Assembly: GCA_963822985.1 (NCBI GenBank)
Contig: CAWGJU010000016.1
Span: forward strand, 124,001-188,000
Direction of reading: 5' to 3'
DNA from: Thermohalobaculum sp963822985
GTDB lineage: Bacteria > Pseudomonadota > Alphaproteobacteria > Rhodobacterales > Rhodobacteraceae
Length of the DNA stretch: 64,000 nucleotides
Every line of letters begins with the position of its first letter. Positions within the stretch are counted from its first letter, which is position 1. The notes beneath the pieces are model-generated. The model made no database searches and was not told where the DNA came from. It was given only the letters and a program-made list of their open reading frames with translations. The position numbers and the translations under genes are program-made. Below are positions 26,581-33,607 of the stretch, in pieces.

Positions 26581-28112
26581 GGTGGACGATCGGCATGGGC
26601 CTGGCGCTGGCGCTGGCGGGGGGGCTGCCAACGGGTGCGCAGGACCGGGCAGGCGAGGCGTTGCTGGCCGAGAAGTGCGGCGGCTGTCATTCCAAAACGG
26701 ACGACGGCCTGAGCCGCATCGCGGGCCAGCGAAAGACGCCCGAAGGCTGGCTGATGACGATCGTGCGAATGCGCATCGCGCACGACGTCGAGCTGACGCC
26801 CGAGGAGCAGTCGGCGCTGGTCTTCCACCTGGCCGACGACCAAGGGCTGGCGCCGGCCGAGGCGGCGCCCTTCCGCTATGCGCTGGAGCGCGACCCTTCC
26901 GCGATCGAGACGACGGGCGAGCCGCTCGCCTCGATGTGCGGGCGCTGCCACACCTTCGCGCGCGTCGGGCTGCAGCGGCGCACGCCCGAGGAGTGGGTGG
27001 AGCACATGCACTTCCATGTCGGGCAGTTCCCCACGGTCGAGTACCAGGCGCTGGGGCGCGACCGCGATTGGTTCCGGCTGGCCAAGGACGAGATCGCGCC
27101 GATGCTGGCCGAGGCCTATCCGCTGAAGACGCCGGAATGGACGGACTGGAAGGATGCGGAGTGGCCCGACCCGCAGGGCGACTGGGTGGTGCTGACGAAC
27201 ATTCCGGGCAAGGGCGATGCCTATGGCCGGCTGACGGTGGCGGGCGAGAGCTCGGCCTATGAGGTCACGGGCGAGTTGCGACTGGAGGACGACACGCCGT
27301 TCGAGGTCAGCGGGTCGATGAACCTCTATACCGGCTACGAATGGCGCGCCGATCTGGACATCGGCGGCCAGCGCTATCGTCAGGTGCTGGCGCTCTCGGA
27401 GGACGGTGCCAAGCTGGAGGGGCGGCAGTTCCGCCGCAATGCCGACAGCCTGGGCGCCAGGCTGACGGGCGTGCGCGCGGATGCGCCGGCGATGATCCTG
27501 GGCACGGTGCCGGCAAACGGCGACCTCGAGGTGACGCGCGTCCAGGTCGTCGGCACCGGGCTAGGGGAGATGCGCGCCGATGGCGGCATTGTCGATGCCA
27601 TCACGCCCAACGCTTTCGGCTCGCATGTCGAGATCTCGTCGGACGAGGACGCGGTCGTAACGCTGCATGCGGGCGACGCCGAGGGGCGGTTCGTCTTCTT
27701 CAGCGGCGCCGACCGGATCTCGGTCGAGCCGGCCTTCACCATCGCGCGGGTCGGCGGCGGGTCGGAGGTGGGCCCGGCGCCCGTGCCGGCCGAATTCCGC
27801 GCGGTGGCGTGGCAGAACGGCCCGGACGCGCTGCCCGACACCGAGGACGACATCCGCATCGGCACGGTGCCCGCGACCTGGAGCGTCACGGGGTTCAACG
27901 AGATCGCGGCCGAGCTCGACGACGCGGCCTTCGCCGGCTCCATGGGCGAGGACGGCATCTTCACGCCGGCAGTAGCCGGCCCGAACCCCGAGCGGCCGTT
28001 TTCGACGAACAATGCCGGCGACCTGACGGTGACGGGCACGGCGCAGGGGTTGACGGGTACGGCGCATCTGATCGTGACCGTGCAGCGCTGGAACGATCCG
28101 CCGATCCGCTGA
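26577..28112 (+). CDS. qhpA: quinohemoprotein amine dehydrogenase alpha subunit
   Basis: Periplasmic diheme subunit of QHNDH, which oxidises primary amines to aldehydes and passes electrons to cytochromes or azurin. 511 residues. The signal peptide MRWTIGMGLALALAGG is followed by two c-type heme sites, C34-GG-C37-H38 and C121-GR-C124-H125, in the N-terminal domain. Three beta-rich domains follow, as in the known alpha subunit (AYGRLTVAGESSAYEVTGEL, VTRVQVVGTGLGE, TFIVTV-like C-terminus LIVTVQRWNDPPIR). Heme attachment needs the Ccm system, two genes of which lie at 11.8-14.3 kb. Confidence 0.93.
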   Translation: MRWTIGMGLALALAGGLPTGAQDRAGEALLAEKCGGCHSKTDDGLSRIAGQRKTPEGWLMTIVRMRIAHDVELTPEEQSALVFHLADDQGLAPAEAAPFRYALERDPSAIETTGEPLASMCGRCHTFARVGLQRRTPEEWVEHMHFHVGQFPTVEYQALGRDRDWFRLAKDEIAPMLAEAYPLKTPEWTDWKDAEWPDPQGDWVVLTNIPGKGDAYGRLTVAGESSAYEVTGELRLEDDTPFEVSGSMNLYTGYEWRADLDIGGQRYRQVLALSEDGAKLEGRQFRRNADSLGARLTGVRADAPAMILGTVPANGDLEVTRVQVVGTGLGEMRADGGIVDAITPNAFGSHVEISSDEDAVVTLHAGDAEGRFVFFSGADRISVEPAFTIARVGGGSEVGPAPVPAEFRAVAWQNGPDALPDTEDDIRIGTVPATWSVTGFNEIAAELDDAAFAGSMGEDGIFTPAVAGPNPERPFSTNNAGDLTVTGTAQGLTGTAHLIVTVQRWNDPPIR

Positions 28113-28135
28113 GGGCATCGCCGAGGGTGACGATC

Positions 28136-29569
28136 ATGGGGTACTTGCAGTATCAGCCGCAGAACGCGCATCGGGTGGCGGTGGAGGGGCGCGACCTGCT
28201 GTTCCACGTGCCGACGACGGCGCTGTTCGAGATCGACGCGCTGGACGGGGCGGTGCTGTCCTTCTTCGCCGAGGCGGGGCGGGCCGACCAGGCGACGGTG
28301 CGCGAGCGGTTCGCGGATGCGGACCCGGGCCTGCTGGCCGAGCGGCTGCGCGGCCTTGTCGATCTCGACATCCTGACGGACGGGCGAGCGCCCGCGGCCG
28401 AGCGGCCGGCGATCAGGGTCGAGAACTTTCCGCTCTCGACGATCGTGCTGAACGTCAACACCGGGTGCAACCTTTCCTGCAGCTATTGCTACAAGGAGGA
28501 TCTCGAGGCGCCGTCCAAGGGGCGGAAGATGGCGCTCGAGACGGCGGTGGCTTCGATCGAACTGCTGCTGCGCGAGAGCCCTGACCGCGACGCCTACAAC
28601 GTCGTCTTCTTCGGCGGCGAGCCGCTGTCGAACCTGGTCCTGATCCGCGAGGTGGTGGCCTTTGCCGAGCGGCGCTTCGGCGAGGTGGGCAAGGCGGTCA
28701 ACTTCACGCTGACGACCAATGCGACGCTGCTGACGCCGGAGATCGTCGACTGGCTGGACGCGCACCGCTTCGGGCTGACCGTGTCGATGGACGGGCCGAA
28801 GGCGCTGCACGACCGGCGACGCCTGACGGTGGGCGGCAAGGGCTCCTATGATGCGGTGTCGGCCAAGGCGCGGATGCTGCTCGAGCGCTACCGCTCGCGA
28901 CCCGTCGGCGCCCGGGCGACGCTGACGGCGGGCGTGACCGATGTCGAGGCGATCTGGGACCATCTGAAGAACGACATCGGCTTTGCCGAGGTCGGCGTCT
29001 CGCCGGTGACCAGCGGAGACATGGCCGTCTTCAACCTCGATGGCACCGCGCTGGCGCAGGTGTTTGCGGGCATGAAGTCGCTGGGGCGGCGGTATCGCGA
29101 CGCGGCGCTGGCGGAGCGCAACATCGGCTTTTCCAACATGCACCAGCTGATGCAGGATCTATGGGAGGGCCGCTCCAAGGCGCTGCCCTGCGGTGCGGGC
29201 ATCGGCATGCTGGCCGTCGACCACGCGGGCGGGCTGAACCTCTGCCACCGCTTCACGGGGTCCGAGCACGAGACCTATGGCTCGGTCGAGACGGGGATCG
29301 CCAAGGACCGGCTGGGCGCGTTCCTGCAAAGCCGGCTCGACCGGGCCGACAAGGGCTGCGCCACCTGCCGCATCCGCAACCTGTGCGCCGGGGGGTGCTA
29401 TCACGAGAGCTATGCGCGGTTCTCGGACCCGCTGTCGCCCACCTATCACTATTGCGAGCTGATGCGAGACTGGGTGGATTTCGGCATCGGCGTCTATGGC
29501 GAGCTGATCGACCGCGCGCCCGCGTTCTTCCGCGACCACATCGCACCGAGGAGGGCCAACCACAAATGA
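28136..29569 (+). CDS. qhpD: radical SAM peptide cross-linking enzyme QhpD
   Basis: 477 residues. It makes the thioether Cys-Asp/Glu cross-links in the QhpC precursor in the cytoplasm. The radical SAM cluster is C111-NLS-C115-SY-C118 in NVNTGCNLSCSYCYKEDLE. FFGGEPLSNLVL and TTNATLLTPE follow, and a SPASM-type auxiliary cluster region at the C-terminus has GCATCRIRNLCAGGCYHESY and YHYCELM. The N-terminal ~90 residues form the usual peptide-recognition domain. ATG 28136 follows GAGGG; GTG 28127 is an alternative. The stop overlaps the qhpC start (ATGA). Confidence 0.93.
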   Translation: MGYLQYQPQNAHRVAVEGRDLLFHVPTTALFEIDALDGAVLSFFAEAGRADQATVRERFADADPGLLAERLRGLVDLDILTDGRAPAAERPAIRVENFPLSTIVLNVNTGCNLSCSYCYKEDLEAPSKGRKMALETAVASIELLLRESPDRDAYNVVFFGGEPLSNLVLIREVVAFAERRFGEVGKAVNFTLTTNATLLTPEIVDWLDAHRFGLTVSMDGPKALHDRRRLTVGGKGSYDAVSAKARMLLERYRSRPVGARATLTAGVTDVEAIWDHLKNDIGFAEVGVSPVTSGDMAVFNLDGTALAQVFAGMKSLGRRYRDAALAERNIGFSNMHQLMQDLWEGRSKALPCGAGIGMLAVDHAGGLNLCHRFTGSEHETYGSVETGIAKDRLGAFLQSRLDRADKGCATCRIRNLCAGGCYHESYARFSDPLSPTYHYCELMRDWVDFGIGVYGELIDRAPAFFRDHIAPRRANHK

Positions 29570-29889
29570 AGCCGCTGAACGAAAAGGCCACCCGCGTGCA
29601 GCGGGCCGTGGCCGAGGACAAGATGGACGAGGTGCGCGCCATGCAGACGGTGACGGCCGGCTGCGCCTCGACGCTGGACCCGGGGTGGGAGGTCGACCCG
29701 TTCGGGGGCGTGGCCTCGCTGTGCCAGCCAATGGAGGCGGACCTCTACGGCTGCTCGGACCCGTGCTGGTGGCCCGCGCAGGTGCCCGACACGATGGTGA
29801 CATATCCGGAGTGGAACGCCAGCGCGCCGAATGCCGGCAAGGATTGGCGCTCGCTCGGCACGGTCTTCCCCGAGGACGCAGGGACGTGA
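29566..29889 (+). CDS. qhpC: quinohemoprotein amine dehydrogenase gamma subunit (CTQ precursor)
   Basis: 107-residue precursor of the catalytic subunit. A leader of about 27 residues (MKPLNEKATRVQRAVAEDKM...) precedes the mature part with GCASTLDPGWEVDPFGGV, LCQPMEADLYGCSDPCWWPA and WRSLGTVFPED. All cross-link residues known from Paracoccus and Pseudomonas enzymes are present with exact spacing: Cys33-Glu42, Cys53-Asp59 and Cys67-Asp75 thioethers, and Cys63-Trp69 for the cysteine tryptophylquinone cofactor. The leader lacks a Sec signal, consistent with export by QhpF and removal by QhpE. Confidence 0.95.
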   Translation: MKPLNEKATRVQRAVAEDKMDEVRAMQTVTAGCASTLDPGWEVDPFGGVASLCQPMEADLYGCSDPCWWPAQVPDTMVTYPEWNASAPNAGKDWRSLGTVFPEDAGT

Positions 29890-29896
29890 GGGCGGC

Positions 29897-30976
29897 ATGA
29901 GACGCATCATCCTCGTCGCCGCCGCGGCAACTGCGGTGGCCGCGCCTGCCACGGCGCGCGACCTGCTGGTGACGATCGCCAATCCGGGCGTGCTCTATGT
30001 CTTCGACGCGGCCAAGCGCGAGCTCGTCAAGCAATGCGAGCTGGGGGTCAATCCCTCGCCCGGCGTCATCCAGATGTCGCCGGACGGCAAGGTCGCCTAT
30101 GCGCTGGTCAACCGCTGGCAGGACGTGATCGGCATCGACATCGAGAGCTGCGAGCGGGTGTTCTACGCCAAGCAGTCCGAGGACGATGTCCAGCGCCGCT
30201 CGATCGGCTCGCTCGCGGTCTCCAAGGACGGGGCCAAGGTCTACACGGTGCGCAACCCGGTGCGGCACCTGCCCGATCGCTACGAGGTGATGGAGCCCGA
30301 ATTCGCCGTTTTCGACGCGAGCGCCGGGACGGCGGCCCAGCCGGTCGAGACGCATCCGGCGCCGCGGCGGTCCTCGGTCATGCAGACGGGCGAGGACGGC
30401 ACGGTCTATGTCGCCGGGCACGACATCTATGCGGTTGACCCTAAAACGGGTGAGTTCAGCGTCAAGATCGCCAATCGCGGCTGGGACCGGCCGACCTATG
30501 GGGGGCCGGACGTTCTGGCCTTCTGGCCGGTGGGGACGCAGAACGACGAGTTCCTGCTGCTCTATTCGGCGGCCGTCTTCGCCGACGCGACGCAATCGGA
30601 GATGACCGATTTCGTCTGGGGCTTTTCCAGCGTCGACCTCAAAACCGGCGAGGCCGAGATTAGAGACTTCGCGCCCTTCGAGGTGATCATGTTCTCGGCG
30701 GTGCGCGACCCGAACGACGAGGACCTGCTCTATGGCGTCTATACTCAGCTGTCGAAGCACGACCTGGCCAAGGGCGAGCTGATCAAGCGGGTGGACCTGC
30801 CGCACACCTATTACAACCTCAACATCTCGACCGACGGCAAGGAGATCTATGTCGGCGGCACGATGGACGACATAGGCGTCTATAACGCCGAGACGCTGGA
30901 GCGGATCGGCGAGATGAAGATCCCCTCGGGCGGCGACATGTTCACGGCGACGCTGCAGCTGGTAAGGGCCGAGTGA
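29897..30976 (+). CDS. qhpB: quinohemoprotein amine dehydrogenase beta subunit
   Basis: 359 residues. The Sec signal peptide MRRIILVAAAATAVAAPATA is followed by a seven-bladed beta-propeller with repeated VDPKTGEF/VDLKTGEAE/YNAETLERIG-type blades (NPGVLYVFDAAKRELVKQCE, SPDGKVAYALVNRW, TYYNLNISTDGKEIYVGGTM). It packs with alpha and gamma in the periplasmic heterotrimer. It starts 7 bp after qhpC and overlaps qhpF by 4 bp. Confidence 0.93.
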   Translation: MRRIILVAAAATAVAAPATARDLLVTIANPGVLYVFDAAKRELVKQCELGVNPSPGVIQMSPDGKVAYALVNRWQDVIGIDIESCERVFYAKQSEDDVQRRSIGSLAVSKDGAKVYTVRNPVRHLPDRYEVMEPEFAVFDASAGTAAQPVETHPAPRRSSVMQTGEDGTVYVAGHDIYAVDPKTGEFSVKIANRGWDRPTYGGPDVLAFWPVGTQNDEFLLLYSAAVFADATQSEMTDFVWGFSSVDLKTGEAEIRDFAPFEVIMFSAVRDPNDEDLLYGVYTQLSKHDLAKGELIKRVDLPHTYYNLNISTDGKEIYVGGTMDDIGVYNAETLERIGEMKIPSGGDMFTATLQLVRAE

Positions 30977-32727
30977 CGTCGACGGCCGAGCCCCGCCCGC
31001 TGACCGCGCGGACAGGGGCTTGGCTGATGGCCCGGTTTGGGGCTCGGCTGATGGCCCGGCTCGGGGCCTGGCTCTTTGACGAGGGCGCGGCGGCGTGGCT
31101 GCTGCCGCTGCTGATGCGCCGGCGGAGTGTGGTGGCGCTGCTGATCGGGCTGGGGCTCGTCGCGGCGGCGGCGGCGCTGGTGCCGCCTTATCTAGTCAAG
31201 CTAGTGATCGACCGGGGACTGGTGGCGGGTGACCCGGGGGCTTTGATTCTGTGGTCGGGCGTGCTGTTCGCCGCGGGGCTGGTCAGCCTCGGTCTCGGCG
31301 CGCTGTCCTCGGTGCTGCACATGCGCGCCTCCGTCGGAATGCTGGCCGAGCTGCGCGCGGTGCTGTCGCGCGCAGTGCTGGAGCGCTCGCCCGCCTGGCG
31401 GGCCGATCGGCAGACGGGCGAGTTGATGGCGCGGCTCGACGGCGACGCGGGCGAGGTGCAGCAGTTCGCCTTCAACGTGCTGCTGACGGGCACGGGCTCG
31501 GCGCTGCGGCTTTTGGGCGGGGCGGCGATGCTGTTCGTGCTGGAGTGGCGGCTGGCGCTGGTGGCGCTGGCGCTGGCCCCGGCCGAGCTGGTCTTCTTCG
31601 CCTGGGCGCGGCCGCGCACGGAGGCCCTGGCGCGCGCGAGCCGGGCCGAGCGTGGCGCCTTTGCCGGGCGGCTGGCCGAGATGCTGGCCGGGCTGTTCCC
31701 CATCCAGGCGGCGCGCGGCGAGGCGACGGTGGCCACGGGGCTGGCCGAGGCGCAGACACGGCTGAACGCGGCGCTGGTCCGCGCCCAGCTCTGGGGCGAG
31801 GTGACGCGCGGGGCGCCGGCGATCCTCTCGGCGCTGGTGCGGTCGGCCATCTTCATCCTGGGGGGCCTGATGGTCATTCGCGAGGAATGGCCGCTCGGAT
31901 CGCTGATCGCCTTCCTCGCCTATCTGGGGTTCCTGACAGGGCCGACGCAGTCGCTGATCGGGCTCTGGCACGCCCAGGCGCGGGTGCGCGCGGCGCTGGA
32001 ACGGATCGGGGCCGTGATGGAGCGCGAGCCGCTGGCCTGGCCGGCGCGGCCGGTCCCGTTGGCGCCGGGCGGCGGCGCGCTGTCCTTGCGTGGCGTTACC
32101 TTGCGGGTCGCCGGGCGGGAGCTGGTCGAAGGACTGTCGGTCGAGATCCCGGCGGGCGCAAAGGTACGGATCGCCGGGCCGAGCGGGGCGGGCAAGTCGA
32201 CCCTGCTCGCGGCAATCCAGCGGCACGCTGACCCGGCGGGCGGGCGAATCCTGCTCGACGGCGTTCACCTGCAAAGCCTGTCGCGCGACGCGCTGCGCGG
32301 CGCCGTCGCCCTGGTGCCGCAGCGTCCGTTCCTGCTGCGCGGCACGGTCGCCGACAATCTGCGGCTGACCAACGCCCAGGCGCTTGACAGCGAGCTGGCC
32401 GCGGTGCTGGAGCGCGTTGGCTTGTCGGGGCGCTGCCCGCCGGAGGCATGGCTCGGCGAGGACGGGCTGACGCTTTCGGGCGGCGAGCGCCAGCGGCTGT
32501 GCCTGGCGCGAGCGCTGCTGGCGCCGGCGCGGGTGTTGCTACTGGACGAGGCGCTGTCAGAGGTGGACCCGCAGACGATCAGCCGCGTGGTGGCGGGCAT
32601 GGACGCGGAGACGAGCTCGGGGCGCCCGCGCACGCGGCTGATCGTGACGCATGGGGCCGAGCAGGCGCACGGGCCTTTCGACCTGGTGCTCGACCTGGCC
32701 GCGCCGCAGGCCGAATGGGCCCGCTGA
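30973..32727 (+). CDS. qhpF: ABC exporter QhpF for the gamma-subunit precursor
   Basis: 584-residue fused ABC exporter (membrane domain plus ATPase). Membrane segments occupy about residues 45-310. The ATPase has Walker A AGPSGAGKSTLL, Q-loop VALVPQRPFLLRG, signature LTLSGGERQRLCLARALL and Walker B RVLLLDEALSEVDP. In the qhp system it carries cross-linked QhpC to the periplasm. The N-terminal ~40 residues hold an 8-residue repeat (GAWLMARF, GARLMARL, GAWLFDEG) encoded by a 24-bp tandem duplication at 31017-31064. GTG at 30973 overlaps the qhpB stop; its own stop overlaps qhpE by 13 bp. Confidence 0.88.
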   Translation: MTSTAEPRPLTARTGAWLMARFGARLMARLGAWLFDEGAAAWLLPLLMRRRSVVALLIGLGLVAAAAALVPPYLVKLVIDRGLVAGDPGALILWSGVLFAAGLVSLGLGALSSVLHMRASVGMLAELRAVLSRAVLERSPAWRADRQTGELMARLDGDAGEVQQFAFNVLLTGTGSALRLLGGAAMLFVLEWRLALVALALAPAELVFFAWARPRTEALARASRAERGAFAGRLAEMLAGLFPIQAARGEATVATGLAEAQTRLNAALVRAQLWGEVTRGAPAILSALVRSAIFILGGLMVIREEWPLGSLIAFLAYLGFLTGPTQSLIGLWHAQARVRAALERIGAVMEREPLAWPARPVPLAPGGGALSLRGVTLRVAGRELVEGLSVEIPAGAKVRIAGPSGAGKSTLLAAIQRHADPAGGRILLDGVHLQSLSRDALRGAVALVPQRPFLLRGTVADNLRLTNAQALDSELAAVLERVGLSGRCPPEAWLGEDGLTLSGGERQRLCLARALLAPARVLLLDEALSEVDPQTISRVVAGMDAETSSGRPRTRLIVTHGAEQAHGPFDLVLDLAAPQAEWAR

Positions 32728-33458
32728 TCGCCCTGATCGACGGGCCGCTGGCGCCGGATCACCCGGCGCTTGCGGGGAGCGCGACCGTACCGGGCCCTTC
32801 CGGTGTCGCGCTGCCCACGTCCGCCGAGACGCCGAGGCGCGGCCTGATCGCGGCCTCTCCAAAAGGAGCGGCAGATCGCCCGGCCAATCCGGGCGATCTG
32901 CTGGCATCGCCGGGCGCAGGGCAGAGCCCGGGCGCGCGCCACGCGGCGGCGATCGCGCGAGCGATCCTGGCGGGGTGTCCGGGCGCGCGCTTCGTGTCGC
33001 TGCCGGTCTTCGGCGCGCGGCTCGTCACCGACGCATCCGGGCTGGCGCAGGCCCTCGAGGCGGCGGCCGAGGCCGAGCTCGTCCACTGCTCGCTGGGCCT
33101 CGCCCGGCCGGACGAGGCCGTGCGACGGGCGGTCGAGGCCCTAATCGGGGCAGGGCGGCTCGTCGTCGCGGCCGCGCCGGCGCGTGGCGGGCCCGCCTGG
33201 CCGGCGGGCTTTCCAGGAGTTGCCTCGGTCCAGGGCGACGCTCGCTGCGGGCCGGGCGAGTGGTCGCTGCTCGACCTGCCAAGGGCCACTTTCGGTGCCT
33301 GCCCGCGCCTGGAGGGCGAAGCGGTGGCGGGCGCGAGCGTCGCGGCGGCGCATTTCTCGGGGCTGATCGCGCGGCGGCTCGCCGGGTCGACCCCGGCGAG
33401 GGCGCTGTCAGCTATGCGCGCCGGGGCGCGACATGTCGGCCGGGAACGGCGTCGCTAG
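32715..33458 (+). CDS. qhpE: subtilisin-like leader protease QhpE
   Basis: 247 residues, small for a subtilase. Catalytic triad in family order: Asp9 in PLIALIDGPL, His76 in GARHAAAIARAIL and Ser208 in VAGASVAAAHFSGL. There is no signal peptide, so it acts in the cytoplasm, where QhpE trims the N-terminal leader of cross-linked QhpC before export. It overlaps the end of qhpF in another frame, so it was probably always translated with it. It closes the operon. Some surface loops are Ala/Arg-rich. Confidence 0.85.
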   Translation: MGPLIALIDGPLAPDHPALAGSATVPGPSGVALPTSAETPRRGLIAASPKGAADRPANPGDLLASPGAGQSPGARHAAAIARAILAGCPGARFVSLPVFGARLVTDASGLAQALEAAAEAELVHCSLGLARPDEAVRRAVEALIGAGRLVVAAAPARGGPAWPAGFPGVASVQGDARCGPGEWSLLDLPRATFGACPRLEGEAVAGASVAAAHFSGLIARRLAGSTPARALSAMRAGARHVGRERRR

Positions 33459-33607
33459 CGGTCCCGGCAGATCGGAGGTCATACGATTTTCGGTCAACCA
33501 CTCCGCGAGGTCGGCGCCGCGAATGTGGCAAAGCAAATCCCGCGCCCCAGCCCCGGAATCGGTGCGCGCAGGCACGCACCGCCCCCGGCGGATCGCCTTG
33601 GCGTGCC

